This document shows, piece by piece, positions 46,394-56,270 of a DNA stretch of 64,000 nt. Each line of letters starts with the position of its first letter. Position 1 is the stretch's first letter. The notes beneath the pieces are model-generated. The model was not told the origin of the DNA, did no database searches, and saw only the letters and a program-made list of their open reading frames with translations. This stretch comes from Borrelia hermsii DAH (GTDB lineage: Bacteria; Spirochaetota; Spirochaetia; Borreliales; Borreliaceae): assembly GCF_023035675.1 (NCBI RefSeq), contig NZ_CP073136.1, positions 124,001-188,000 of the forward strand, given 5' to 3'. Made by a program: the position numbers and the translations under genes.

Positions 46394-48439
46394 TTATATC
46401 AAATTATCTTTAACAGAAACAATAAAGTTTTTATGAACCCATCCCTGAAGTCCATGATTTGTTTGAATAAGAACAAAGTCATCTTTTCTATTAAGTACGT
46501 AAACACTTATATTTCCTTTTAAAAATCGCCAGCTTCTTGAAAAATTATCAGGAACTTTATAAAGAGAAACTAGATCCCCTCTAATAATTCCAATTTCAGA
46601 TTGCTGATCAACATAAAAGTAATATGTTTGAAACAATGTAAAACACGTTACAGATAAAAGCAAGAATAAAATAATTTTCTTTAAGTTTTTTGCATAAAAT
46701 TTATAAGAAATAATCACTACTAAAACATTTATTAAAATTAAACTAATAATAAAGAAAATATTAGACAAAGTGAAACTATTGTTTCGAATATTCTCATTAA
46801 TTCCATTCTTAGTCTCAATAAAATCAATCACCTTGTAAAAGGTATCATTACTTGGTGATGCAAAAAACGATTTATAAGCCGAATAAATTGCATCAAAATA
46901 TCTATCCATTTTACTTAAAATAAGAGCTCTATTTAACCACAGTCCTGAGTAACTTGGATTCTTTTTAAGAATATTATCAACTTTATTAAGAGCATCATCA
47001 TAATTTTTTGATTTATAATCCTCAATCAAATCATTTATATTGTCCTCTGACAAAGAACCATCGTTTATAGCATTAAGACTAACAGCAAGGGTTAATATTA
47101 AAATAACAAGCCCACAACCTGATGCAATAAAGAATTTTTTATATTTAATAAAAATAGCTAAAGAGAATAAAATTCCTGGTATCAAAATTAAGTAATAAGC
47201 AGGCACAAAGAATAAAAAAGTTTTATTCTTATACTTTAAAATATCATGGTACGAAAGCAAACTCAAATCTGAGAATAACTCTTGACGAGAATCATTACTC
47301 TTTTTAAATTCTCCAGAATATTCATATTTAAGTCGTTTACCCTCAAGTTTATAAACCTTTCCATCATCAGGATCTAAATAAGTAAAATCACCAATATTTA
47401 AGAATAAACTACCCTTATGATCTGGCTTAAGAGTATATATCTTAGATATGCTACCCTTATACCCATATTTTGAAGGTTCAAAATTATAATTTTTTTTATT
47501 ATAAATAACTTTAGAGTTATAAGTCTCAATTTCTGGGAAACGGATATGTGGCAGATTTCCTTGTCCTGTAATTTTTATTAAAATAGTAAAAGTATCTTGA
47601 TTAATTAAAGTTGAATTGGGAAATTCATAGTCAATTTTAAAAGTCCCAACGGCTAAAGACTTAACCTCATCAGGTATTGGTTTAACTTTCAAAGAAATAC
47701 CAGGACTCATACGGGCAATATTTTCACCTATATTAAAAGAAACACTGGGAATAACAACTCCTTTTGAGCCTCTAAGAGGAGTTAAAATAAAATTATAAAG
47801 AGGTACATCCAAGATCTCTTTACTATTAAAAGTCCTATACTTAATATTTTCAAATATAGGGGTCCTATCAATCATTGCATCTTTAACAGCGCTAAAAGAA
47901 CTAGCAATAGACTTCAAACTGTTATTCACAAGCCAATTGGAACGCAAAACAAATCCAACACTCTGATACTCATAAATTTCTTCTCTATCAAAATCCCAAT
48001 ATAATTTGACTGGCAAACCAAAGGACTGAAACTCATCTTTTCTTAAAATAACCACTTCAAACTCTGAACTTAAATAAACTTCATCATGATAAGTCACTTT
48101 TAATGGAGGAATCTTAACAAATCCCGGTTTATCAAAATCATATTCAATCTTTATTTCTGTAACTAAATTATCTCCATCTGGCACCTTAGATATTGAGGCA
48201 ATCTCAGTGTTTTCATTTATATCTTTACTTATTTTAAACTTTAATGACTCTTCATCAATATCTTGAGGTAGATTTAATCTAATAACGTGAACAACCTTAG
48301 AACCTTGAAGCACCTTAGTTGATACCAAATAATCGGTACCAGACAAAGAATAAATTTTAAAATTTATAAAAAACAAAACTAAAAATATTACCAATCTTCT
48401 CGTGAAGATACAGTTTTTTCTTCTACGCTCGTTACCCAT
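46394..48439 (-). CDS. batD: BatD-like protein with TPR and SH3-like C-terminus
   Basis: 681 residues. A signal or anchor helix near residues 14-32 is followed by BatD-type beta domains (VVHVIRLNLPQDI, FKIDYEFPNSTLINQDTFTI). Three membrane helices follow (YYLILIPGILFSLAIFI, and two later), with a TPR-like segment between them (DYKSKNYDDALNKVDNILKKNPSYSGLWLNRALIL). The C-terminal ~60 residues look like a bacterial SH3 domain (GIIRGDLVSLYKV... GLQGWVHKNFI). It is the last gene of the seven-gene operon and overlaps the TPR lipoprotein by 52 bases. Role in envelope homeostasis is inferred from Bat operons. Confidence 0.8.
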   Translation of the reverse strand: MGNERRRKNCIFTRRLVIFLVLFFINFKIYSLSGTDYLVSTKVLQGSKVVHVIRLNLPQDIDEESLKFKISKDINENTEIASISKVPDGDNLVTEIKIEYDFDKPGFVKIPPLKVTYHDEVYLSSEFEVVILRKDEFQSFGLPVKLYWDFDREEIYEYQSVGFVLRSNWLVNNSLKSIASSFSAVKDAMIDRTPIFENIKYRTFNSKEILDVPLYNFILTPLRGSKGVVIPSVSFNIGENIARMSPGISLKVKPIPDEVKSLAVGTFKIDYEFPNSTLINQDTFTILIKITGQGNLPHIRFPEIETYNSKVIYNKKNYNFEPSKYGYKGSISKIYTLKPDHKGSLFLNIGDFTYLDPDDGKVYKLEGKRLKYEYSGEFKKSNDSRQELFSDLSLLSYHDILKYKNKTFLFFVPAYYLILIPGILFSLAIFIKYKKFFIASGCGLVILILTLAVSLNAINDGSLSEDNINDLIEDYKSKNYDDALNKVDNILKKNPSYSGLWLNRALILSKMDRYFDAIYSAYKSFFASPSNDTFYKVIDFIETKNGINENIRNNSFTLSNIFFIISLILINVLVVIISYKFYAKNLKKIILFLLLSVTCFTLFQTYYFYVDQQSEIGIIRGDLVSLYKVPDNFSRSWRFLKGNISVYVLNRKDDFVLIQTNHGLQGWVHKNFIVSVKDNLI

Positions 48440-48975
48440 AAAACCCTCTCAAGACCTTCAATATACCTTAAAAAATTTTCATTATTCTCAATAAAATTTT
48501 GACTTCTATTAACACTTAAATTATTTAAATCATCTGGAATCGTTCTTTTCTTAATTATTGCAAGTTCAAGATTATATTTAGCATTATAACTTGCAGGATT
48601 GATCCTTAAAGCTTCTTTAAATGCCATTTCTGCTTTCCGATAAAGTCCTTGATTATAGTATATTATTCCCTCATTATAGTTTATATTAAAATTCAAAAAA
48701 AAATCATTATCTCTTTTTGCATACGAAAACATCCGAAGAGAACTTTCATACTCTCCTAAAGAATAATACACAATTCCAAGATTATAATAACCCCACGCAG
48801 CACCATGCTTATCATCTACAAGATTATAATAAGTAGAAATCGCGCCCTGATAATCACCTCTAATGTACTCATAATTGCCAATGGCCATAAGAGACATAGC
48901 CCTAATATTAGAACAAGATAAAAAAAACGTAAACATCAAACTCATTAACAAACAAATTAAAAAGTTTCGTCCCAT
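48388..48975 (-). CDS. batC: TPR lipoprotein of the Bat operon
   Basis: 195 residues. The signal peptide ends in lipobox FFLSC (Cys near residue 21). Three TPR units follow: MAIGNYEYIRGDYQGAISTY, GYYNLGIVYYSLGEYESSL and GIIYYNQGLYRKAEMAFKEALRINPAS. It would be tethered to the membrane on the periplasmic side and act as a scaffold with the BatA/BatB von Willebrand proteins. It overlaps batB by 19 bases and batD by 52. BatC and BatE are both TPR proteins in other bacteria; the symbol is from gene order. Confidence 0.78.
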   Translation of the reverse strand: MGRNFLICLLMSLMFTFFLSCSNIRAMSLMAIGNYEYIRGDYQGAISTYYNLVDDKHGAAWGYYNLGIVYYSLGEYESSLRMFSYAKRDNDFFLNFNINYNEGIIYYNQGLYRKAEMAFKEALRINPASYNAKYNLELAIIKKRTIPDDLNNLSVNRSQNFIENNENFLRYIEGLERVLWVTSVEEKTVSSREDW

Positions 48976-49946
48976 TTGATAACCTTAACAAATACATACA
49001 ATACTATAAATAAAAAAGAAATGGCTAAGAAAATCTTATATCTTAGAATACCAATAAGCAAGATATCACTTGAACTTTTTTTCATCATATCATTCCTTAT
49101 CTCATTAATAACATAATTAGTTCCTTTCAAATATAAATTATAATAAGAACCCTTAAGAGAAGACGTTAGAAGATACAAATTATCCTCATTAAGCATGGAT
49201 TTTACTATATTGCCGTCTTTATCTTTAACGCTTAAATTATTATCAATCAAAGGAGATGGCTTATTACTTCCAATCCCAACTACAAAGCTTGTAACATTAA
49301 ATGCATCAACTAAATTAGGAAAACTATAATAATTATTCTCGCCCCATTCATCTCCATCTGTCAAAATTATCAAAAAATTATAATAAGAATTATCTTTTAT
49401 CCCCCGTATGGCACTAAAAACTCCCTCACCTAAAAAGCTGCCAGGAGAACTTATTAACCCAGGCTCAATATAATTTAATATCTTATGCAAGCTAGCTTTA
49501 TCCTTAGAAAATGGCAACACTAACAAAGACTTACCTTTAAAAATAGTAAGCGAACACTCAGCATTCTCAAAATTATTTAAAACCAAACTAATAAAATTCT
49601 TAGCACTCTCAAGTCTGTTAATCGATTTGCCCTCATCAAAGGTTAACATACTACGAGAAATATCAAAAACAAAAGATATCCTTAGATTTGCTCTCTCATC
49701 CTCAGTAGCTTTTTGCCCCCAAGAAATATCCAAGATAGAAACAATTAAAGAAACTAAACTCAATATAAAAAAGAAAATCATAAGAATTTTCTTTATATAA
49801 TAATTTTTAATATAAGCATTATTAACATACATAAGACTTAAAGTTTTAAAAAATGGAAGTGATTTTCTAAAATTATAAACATATACAAAAAGAACTAAAA
49901 ATAAAATTATAAACAAGTAAAAAGCATAATAATTGCCTATGCTCAT
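48957..49946 (-). CDS. batB: Von Willebrand factor A domain membrane protein (BatB-like)
   Basis: 329 residues. Two N-terminal membrane helices flank a short loop, then a VWA domain with a MIDAS motif DISRSM (near residue 95), and a C-terminal helix (FLAISFLFIVLYVFV). ILTDGDEWGENNYYS carries the second metal-ligand stretch. The domain would face the periplasm. Paralogous to batA, which precedes it with a 4-base ATGA overlap. Bat operons are linked to stress tolerance in other bacteria; the mechanism is unknown. Confidence 0.85.
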   Translation of the reverse strand: MSIGNYYAFYLFIILFLVLFVYVYNFRKSLPFFKTLSLMYVNNAYIKNYYIKKILMIFFFILSLVSLIVSILDISWGQKATEDERANLRISFVFDISRSMLTFDEGKSINRLESAKNFISLVLNNFENAECSLTIFKGKSLLVLPFSKDKASLHKILNYIEPGLISSPGSFLGEGVFSAIRGIKDNSYYNFLIILTDGDEWGENNYYSFPNLVDAFNVTSFVVGIGSNKPSPLIDNNLSVKDKDGNIVKSMLNEDNLYLLTSSLKGSYYNLYLKGTNYVINEIRNDMMKKSSSDILLIGILRYKIFLAISFLFIVLYVFVKVIKWDETF

Positions 49947-50944
49947 AACACCTCTTTTAAAAAGACTTTAGAAAAAATAAAATAAAGAATTAATAAACAA
50001 AATATTATCAATAGAAATTCATTATAAACATCATCATTATCTACCGTAATTCTAACCTTTCTCTCCACATTTTCCTTTTTCGAAAAATCCTGGATTGCAA
50101 GTTTAAATGAAAAATCATCACTTACAGAATAAAAAAGCCCTCCTGTCTTACTTGCAATCTCAAGAAGCATACTAGGATCATAAACCTCTCTTAAGGTACC
50201 TTGATAAAACTTGCCAGATCTCAATTTAAACCCAACACTAAGCTCTTCACCGCTACCAATTCCAATAGAATAAATTTTAACATTTAATCCTTGAGCAAGA
50301 TTTATTACCTGATCCTTATAAACTTCATCTGAATTCACTACACCATCTGTTAAAACAATCACTGATCTCTTAGGTGCTTCAGAATGCTTTAAATGAGAGA
50401 GAGCAATGGAAACCCCAAGTCCCAAAGCAGAACCATTTCCAAGATCCATAATATAAATATCATCTAACTTCCTAGAAAAAAAATCTCTATCAATTGTAAG
50501 TGGAACTATTAAGGAAGCCTCTTTTGCAAAAGCTACTAAACCAATATTGTCATTTTCTCTTTGATAAGCAAAATATTTAATCAATTCTTTTGCAAATTCA
50601 AATCTATTTTTAGATGAAAATTCAATAGCGCCCATGCTGGGAGATATATCCAGCACAATAACAATATCAGCTCCATTACTAAGATAAGTCATTTTTTTCT
50701 TCGAAATAGAAGGGCCTGCTAAGGTTAAGATCATAACTACTATCGCCAAATAAAAGAAAGTGTAAGTTAGGAAATATAACAAATTCAATCCATAATCCCT
50801 TAATTTTATAGAACCAAAATTTCCATAAACAGATATTGGAAATTTAACTTTTCCTCCTCTACGCTTAAAAAAATGGCTAAAATAAATTATTACTGGAAGA
50901 ATTACAAGTAAAAATAAATATAAAGGCTCATTGAATGTTAACAT
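49943..50944 (-). CDS. batA: Von Willebrand factor A domain membrane protein (BatA-like)
   Basis: About 333 residues. The N-terminus is LTFNEPLYLFLLVILPVIIYF, a BatA-type membrane helix, followed by a second helix. The VWA domain has the MIDAS motif DISPSMG (near residue 95), GLVAFAKEASLIVPLT and VIVLTDGV. A C-terminal helix closes it. I start at the ATG at 50944, which has GAGGTG upstream; an in-frame TTG at 50968 would add eight residues. The start lies inside the end of the preceding gene (overlap 17). Confidence 0.87.
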   Translation of the reverse strand: MLTFNEPLYLFLLVILPVIIYFSHFFKRRGGKVKFPISVYGNFGSIKLRDYGLNLLYFLTYTFFYLAIVVMILTLAGPSISKKKMTYLSNGADIVIVLDISPSMGAIEFSSKNRFEFAKELIKYFAYQRENDNIGLVAFAKEASLIVPLTIDRDFFSRKLDDIYIMDLGNGSALGLGVSIALSHLKHSEAPKRSVIVLTDGVVNSDEVYKDQVINLAQGLNVKIYSIGIGSGEELSVGFKLRSGKFYQGTLREVYDPSMLLEIASKTGGLFYSVSDDFSFKLAIQDFSKKENVERKVRITVDNDDVYNEFLLIIFCLLILYFIFSKVFLKEVL

Positions 50945-51830
50945 TATCACCTCTATTAAATTCTTCAAAATTAAAAGCCGCTTCCCTTAAATCATCTAAA
51001 ACAAACGACAGATTTCCACCTGATAAATTAATCCCACTAAACTTGCTAAAATCAGAGAGTCTAAGCATATTAACAAAAGTTGAACGAATTTCATAAGGAA
51101 CATTAAGATTTTGCAAAATTTCAGAAATTTCTGTCGTAGTAATTGCATTAAAATCAAAACCTGTTTTTTTAGATAAATAAACTCTTAAAGACGAATTTAA
51201 TAAATTATAAAAGACAACCTGTTCTTCATCACTCTTAATATAATTAGATAAAATAATCAATTGTTTCTGAAAAATTCTATAAGGCTTTCTCAAATTATGC
51301 TTCATTATTAAAAACACTAATAATTGCTTTATAAGCCTTAAAAATTTAATAAAAAAATAAGGAACTAATATAAGAGCTAAAATAAAAATAACAAAATACG
51401 TACTTGTTCCTGGAAGAAAAAGCACCCCCTCTATATCTTGAATCTTAAGAGAATCATCATCTGCAATTAACTTGCTAGTATTTATTCTTATGTTATTAAG
51501 AATTAATTTAAAAGATTTATCATTACTTATAATATCTCCAACATAAATGTGTGGAAGAGTATTGCTTCCAACATAAAATGAAACAAAATATATTATTATC
51601 TCCCCACTCTCAGGTCTGTAGAGAAGTGAATTAACCTCAACAAACTCATTCTTAATTTCCTCAAACTTGACAGGAACAAATTTTTCATCTTCACCAAGAA
51701 TTAACAAAAATTTAAGCTCAACAGTATCTCCCACGTAATAACGAGTTGGAATAAAGATCTCATTTTTTATCTCATAAGAGAATAAATCAAAAGACAAAAA
51801 AAGCGCAACAAAGACAATTGTATTCTTCAA
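50928..51830 (-). CDS. Membrane protein of the Bat operon (DUF4381-like)
   Basis: 300 residues. A signal peptide (TIVFVALFLSFDLFS) leads into a ~130-residue beta-rich domain similar in style to BatD. One or two membrane helices follow near residues 145-180. The cytoplasmic C-terminus has a helical region (YNLLNSSLRVYLSKKTGFDFNAITTTEIS) like the DUF4381 proteins found in MoxR operons. The start is TTG with AAGGAG eight bases away. The stop shares TTGA with the start of the DUF58 gene's end, consistent with coupling. Role inferred from context only. Confidence 0.75.
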   Translation of the reverse strand: MKNTIVFVALFLSFDLFSYEIKNEIFIPTRYYVGDTVELKFLLILGEDEKFVPVKFEEIKNEFVEVNSLLYRPESGEIIIYFVSFYVGSNTLPHIYVGDIISNDKSFKLILNNIRINTSKLIADDDSLKIQDIEGVLFLPGTSTYFVIFILALILVPYFFIKFLRLIKQLLVFLIMKHNLRKPYRIFQKQLIILSNYIKSDEEQVVFYNLLNSSLRVYLSKKTGFDFNAITTTEISEILQNLNVPYEIRSTFVNMLRLSDFSKFSGINLSGGNLSFVLDDLREAAFNFEEFNRGDNVNIQ

Positions 51831-52708
51831 ATACTATTCTCCTTTTTTAAAAGAGCTTTTAATTTCCTAAAAACATCATCTTTCGTACTAATTTCTATAA
51901 AATTAATACCTCTCTTTATGCATTCTTTTCTCCATTTGATTTTATCTAGTGTCCAATAATTTTTATAACTATTCAATATCGTTTTACTAAATCCTGAAGC
52001 CAAAAAATCCTCACAAGTTTCAATATCTTCATAGGTTAAAACTCCATATTGAGGAAGATTTTCATCAAAAAAATCTGTAAGTCTTATTGCAATAATATTA
52101 TGACGTTTACTAAGAACGGTTAAAGATTTAAAATAATCATTGGCCTTAAAATCCGAAATAATAATAATTAAAGATCTTTTCTTATAATATTCGGCTGTAT
52201 TTTTAAACACATAAGTTAAATTACTCCCCCTTTTAAGCTGCCTATTTATTGTCTCATTTAAAATTCGTCCTAAATGCGAATGTCCCTTTCTAGATGAAAT
52301 AAACTTATCCGTCTCACTTGAAAAAAAAGTTATACCTATCTTATCATTATTAAAAAATGCCATATGAGCAAAAATAGAAACTAACAAATCCTGAATTTCT
52401 TTTTTATTAACCAAGCTTCCCAGACTCATTGAAAGAGAATTATCAACGAGCAGATGAAGATTCATTCCCTTATCTTCCTTAAAAACCTTTGAAAATATGC
52501 TATCCGTCTTTGAGCTAACGTTCCAATCAATTAATCTAGCATCATCCGTCTCCTCATACGGTCTAAACTCATGAAATTCAAGGCCAAGCCCCTTAAAAAT
52601 AGAACGATATCCACCAAAATTAAGCTCCAAGAGCATTTTTCTGGAGAAAAATTTTAAAGCTTTTATTTTAGTTTTAGTGCTAGCATTTGATTCATTACTA
52701 TATTGCAT
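51827..52708 (-). CDS. DUF58 family protein of the MoxR operon
   Basis: 293 residues, cytoplasmic. Motifs of DUF58 are FHEFRPYEETDDARLIDWNVSSKTD (split near residues 47-70), FKEDKGMNLHLLVDNSLSMSLG (VWA-like first strand with DxSxS) and SLIIIISDFKAND. DUF58 proteins are near-constant partners of MoxR ATPases and may be its adaptor or client. It follows moxR by 15 bases and overlaps the next gene by 4. The ATG is at 52708. Confidence 0.87.
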   Translation of the reverse strand: MQYSNESNASTKTKIKALKFFSRKMLLELNFGGYRSIFKGLGLEFHEFRPYEETDDARLIDWNVSSKTDSIFSKVFKEDKGMNLHLLVDNSLSMSLGSLVNKKEIQDLLVSIFAHMAFFNNDKIGITFFSSETDKFISSRKGHSHLGRILNETINRQLKRGSNLTYVFKNTAEYYKKRSLIIIISDFKANDYFKSLTVLSKRHNIIAIRLTDFFDENLPQYGVLTYEDIETCEDFLASGFSKTILNSYKNYWTLDKIKWRKECIKRGINFIEISTKDDVFRKLKALLKKENSI

Positions 52709-52723
52709 ATTAAATTTAAACCC

Positions 52724-53716
52724 TTAAGGAAGTGCGACAGCTGAGAGAAGTATCTTAATAATATCATCGGTATTCATCTCTTCAACCTCTGCCTCATAAG
52801 ATGGAGTAATTCTATGCCTTAACACATTATAAGCCACAGCCTTAACATCTTCAGGAAGAACAAACAACCGTCCCTCATAAAGAGCATTAACACGAGCACA
52901 TTTAAGCAAACTAAGTGATGCCCTAGGAGATGCGCCAAATTCAATATATTTAGCAAATGGATAAGTTTTTTTGTCATTTTCACGAGAAGCTGCTATTAAA
53001 GTAACAATATAAAGCATTATCTTATCATCTACCTTAACCTTACCAACTATACGCTTGAGATCTGCTAAAGAATAAGCATTCATTACCTTTGCAACCTTAA
53101 TATTCTCAAGCCCGCCATCAACTGAAAATATTTTAAGAAGCTTAATTTCATCTTGAATAGAAGGATATTTCACATTCACTTTCAACAAAAACCTATCAAG
53201 TTGAGCTTCTGGCAAATTATAAGTTCCCTCTTGTTCAATTGGATTTTGTGTTGCAAGAACAAAGAATGGATCGGGCAGCTTATGTGTTTCATCACCAAGA
53301 GTTACCTGACGCTCACTCATTGCCTCAAGAAGTGCTGATTGAACCTTTGCAGGCGCTCTATTAATTTCATCTGCTAAAATAATATTTGAAAATACAGGCC
53401 CCTTCCTAACCTTAAAAGTTCCTGTCGTACTCTTATATACCATGTTACCCGTAAGATCAGAAGGCAAAAGATCTGGGGTAAATTGCACTCTCTTAAATCC
53501 AAGATCAAGAACATCTGAAACTGTTTGAATCGTCAATGTTTTGGCAAGTCCTGGTACACCTTCAAGCAAGACATGTCCTTCAGTTAAAATTCCCATCAAA
53601 ATAGCATCTATCATTTCTCTTTGACCAAGAATCCTACTTGCAACTTCTCTTCTAAACTTATTTATTAAACTTAATGCATTCTCTACTTCAGAATCTATTT
53701 GAAAACTACTTTTCAT
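52724..53716 (-). CDS. moxR: MoxR-family AAA+ ATPase
   Basis: 330 residues. Walker A is GVPGLAKT, Walker B is NIILADEINRAP, sensor 1 is FVLATQNPIEQEGTYNLPEAQLDRF, and the arginine finger region is FGASPRASLSLLKCARV. MoxR ATPases act as chaperones for VWA-domain proteins, which fits the downstream BatA and BatB genes. It is the first gene of the operon, with AGGAG before the ATG. Substrate proteins in Borrelia are not established. Confidence 0.93.
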   Translation of the reverse strand: MKSSFQIDSEVENALSLINKFRREVASRILGQREMIDAILMGILTEGHVLLEGVPGLAKTLTIQTVSDVLDLGFKRVQFTPDLLPSDLTGNMVYKSTTGTFKVRKGPVFSNIILADEINRAPAKVQSALLEAMSERQVTLGDETHKLPDPFFVLATQNPIEQEGTYNLPEAQLDRFLLKVNVKYPSIQDEIKLLKIFSVDGGLENIKVAKVMNAYSLADLKRIVGKVKVDDKIMLYIVTLIAASRENDKKTYPFAKYIEFGASPRASLSLLKCARVNALYEGRLFVLPEDVKAVAYNVLRHRITPSYEAEVEEMNTDDIIKILLSAVALP

Positions 53717-53785
53717 ACCACTCCTATCGTACTAAATTTTTCATCAAAAATATAATATAAAAGATAAAACGCAAAAATAAAATCA

Positions 53786-54409
53786 CTATTTATAAAGCAA
53801 AAGAAAATTCCTCTCTTTAGCGTCACTAATTGCTGATTCTTTTATTTCTATTTTGCTAAACAAGCTTTCAATATGACTAATTTCAAACTTAATCTTATCA
53901 AATCTTCCCTTATAAGCCATAATCAAACCCCCATTCTTTAAAATCAATCTCAAAATACTTGCATATTCTCTTATATCCCTAAAAGCCCTGATTGTAATAA
54001 ATTCATATTTATCTTTCTCATCAGCAACATCACGTTCTAAAACCTTTACATTATCTAACCCAAGTTCTAAACTCATCATCCTTAAAAAAGTAACCTTTTT
54101 ATTGCTACGTTCCAGAAGAACATATTTCCTAGAATTATCAAAAATAGCCAAGATAATCCCTGGAAATCCTGCTCCACTACCCACATCAAGTACTTGATGT
54201 GGATTATTATCTTTAATAATAGGAAATCCAACCACAGAATCTAGAGCATGTAAAAGTACTGCATCAAAGCGCAAATCATTCTTTGATACCAAATTAAACC
54301 TACTACCAAATAATAAAACCCTCTTTATATAAAATTTTAACTTATCAATACTTTCTGAAGTAAAGGACACTCCCAAATTTTTCAAAGAAAGTTCAAAATA
54401 ATTTATCAT
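53786..54409 (-). CDS. rsmG: 16S rRNA (guanine-527-N7) methyltransferase
   Basis: 207 residues. The SAM-binding motif VLDVGSGAGFPGIILAI is at about residues 69-85; YVLLERSNKKVTFLRM and VKVLERDVADE continue the Rossmann fold, and FITIRAF is the RsmG signature. It methylates G527 of 16S rRNA; loss gives low-level streptomycin resistance in other bacteria. The ATG overlaps the mnmG stop (ATGA). Confidence 0.93.
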   Translation of the reverse strand: MINYFELSLKNLGVSFTSESIDKLKFYIKRVLLFGSRFNLVSKNDLRFDAVLLHALDSVVGFPIIKDNNPHQVLDVGSGAGFPGIILAIFDNSRKYVLLERSNKKVTFLRMMSLELGLDNVKVLERDVADEKDKYEFITIRAFRDIREYASILRLILKNGGLIMAYKGRFDKIKFEISHIESLFSKIEIKESAISDAKERNFLLLYK

Positions 54410-56268
54410 AAAGCCAAATCAAGCACTACCTTATTTTTAGGATTTGAAAAATGTATAAGTAAAACTTGAATATCCGTATTTCTAACACCAGAAATCCTAC
54501 TTGCCTGAGCAAGATTAGCTGGCTGAATTCTAGCAAATTTTTCCTTAGCCTCTCTAGATAAACCTTCAATTTCATAATTGAAATCAAGGGGCAATTTAAT
54601 AAGCTCAAGATTATTCATTTTCCTAATCAAATCTCTTTGTCTATTAATATAACCTTCATACTTAATATCTAACTCAACCTGTTCAAGAATCACTTTTGAA
54701 GCATTCAACTTAGGATCTATATTAAGAAGATCACTTAAATTAACATACGGATCCTTTATAATATGATAAAAATCTTTATTTATATGTTTCTTTAACTGCA
54801 AAGTGCTAGCTTCCTTTTCCTTAAGACGCCTCTGCCGTAAAAGTTCCTTAATTTCTTCTACTTGCTTCTCCTTGCAAAAATATCTAGAATATTTTTCCTC
54901 ACTAACAAGTCCAACCTCATATCCCCACCTAATCAACCTCTTATCACTAGTATCGTGTCGCAAATTAAGCCTATGTTCAGCCCTTGAGGTAAACATTCTA
55001 TAAGGCTCCTTAGTTCCCTTAGTAACAAGGTCGTCAATTAGAACTCCAATATAAGAGCTAGTTCTTGGAAGTATCATTGGATCTTTCCCCTGTAGCCTAA
55101 GTGCTGCATTAATTCCAGCCATTATCCCTTGAGCTGCGGCTTCCTCATATCCTGATGATCCATTAGTTTGTCCTGCAACAAAAAGTCCCTTAATCCTTTT
55201 AGTTTCAAGACTTGCATATAACTCAATAGGATTAATATAATCATACTCAACAGCATATCCAGGTCTTGTAATAACTGCATTCTCAAGTCCATCAATACTA
55301 TTGATCAATCTTTTTTGAATATCCTCAGGTAAAGATGAACTTAGCCCATTAAGATACATCTCTTCAGTACTTAATCCTTCAGGTTCAATAAATATTTGAT
55401 GTTTATCTTTATCTTTGAATTTCACTATCTTATCTTCAATTGAAGGGCAATATCTTGGGCCATTTCCAACAATTTCACCAGAATAAAGCGGAGAGAGATG
55501 CATATTATCACTAATTATCTCATGGGTTTTTTTATTAGTATACGTGATATAACAAGAGAGTTGGGCTTTATCTATCTTAGTATTTGAAAAGGAAAAAGGA
55601 ATAATATCAGAATCTCCAAATTGAATTTCTGTTTTTGCAAAATTTATACTCTTCCTGTGAACCCTCGCAGGAGTACCTGTCTTAAGTCTGCCCATATCAA
55701 ATCCAAGCTCAAGCAAAATCTTTTCAAGACCACAAGCAGCAGGCTCAGAAATTCTCCCCATACAAGCTCTATATTCACCAATAAATATTTTACCTCTAAG
55801 AAAAGTTCCAGTTGTAAGAACTACAACACGAGACGTAAATTTATTACCTCTCTCCGTAATAACACCTTCGATTTTATTTCTCATAGAATTAAGCAAAAAG
55901 TCACTAACGGTATCTTGAAAAAGATCAAGATTATCCTGTCTCTCCAATGTTTCTTTTGCCTTAACTTGATATACTAACTTATCAGCCTGCGCACGCGGTG
56001 CCTGAACAGCAGGTCCTCGGCTTTTATTTAAAATCCTAAATTGAATCATACTAAAGTCAATAAGGCATCCCATTTCTCCCCCAAGAGCATCAATTTCACG
56101 CACCATATTTCCCTTAGCAAGTCCACCAATAGCAGGATTACAAGAAAGTTTACCAATTGTATCTAAATTCTGAGTAATCAAAAGCGTCTTAAAATTTAAT
56201 CTTGCAAGAGCTAGAGAAGCCTCAATACCAGCATGTCCTCCTCCAATCACAATAGCATCAAAATCCAT
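54406..56268 (-). CDS. mnmG: tRNA uridine-34 5-carboxymethylaminomethyl modification enzyme MnmG (GidA)
   Basis: About 620 residues. The FAD Rossmann motif is DAIVIGGGHAGIEASLALARL at the N-terminus. GRLKTGTPARV, CPSIEDKIVKF and AGQTNGSSGYEEAAAQGIMAG are family signatures. With MnmE it modifies the wobble uridine of several tRNAs. I start it at the ATG at 56268 with AGGA eight bases upstream, three bases after the mnmE stop; an in-frame TTG at 56286 would overlap mnmE. Confidence 0.95.
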   Translation of the reverse strand: MDFDAIVIGGGHAGIEASLALARLNFKTLLITQNLDTIGKLSCNPAIGGLAKGNMVREIDALGGEMGCLIDFSMIQFRILNKSRGPAVQAPRAQADKLVYQVKAKETLERQDNLDLFQDTVSDFLLNSMRNKIEGVITERGNKFTSRVVVLTTGTFLRGKIFIGEYRACMGRISEPAACGLEKILLELGFDMGRLKTGTPARVHRKSINFAKTEIQFGDSDIIPFSFSNTKIDKAQLSCYITYTNKKTHEIISDNMHLSPLYSGEIVGNGPRYCPSIEDKIVKFKDKDKHQIFIEPEGLSTEEMYLNGLSSSLPEDIQKRLINSIDGLENAVITRPGYAVEYDYINPIELYASLETKRIKGLFVAGQTNGSSGYEEAAAQGIMAGINAALRLQGKDPMILPRTSSYIGVLIDDLVTKGTKEPYRMFTSRAEHRLNLRHDTSDKRLIRWGYEVGLVSEEKYSRYFCKEKQVEEIKELLRQRRLKEKEASTLQLKKHINKDFYHIIKDPYVNLSDLLNIDPKLNASKVILEQVELDIKYEGYINRQRDLIRKMNNLELIKLPLDFNYEIEGLSREAKEKFARIQPANLAQASRISGVRNTDIQVLLIHFSNPKNKVVLDLAL

Positions 56269-56270
56269 AT

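Noticed and set aside
55621..55977. 118-codon plus-strand frame opposite mnmG
   Set aside because: Fully inside mnmG and without any start signal.
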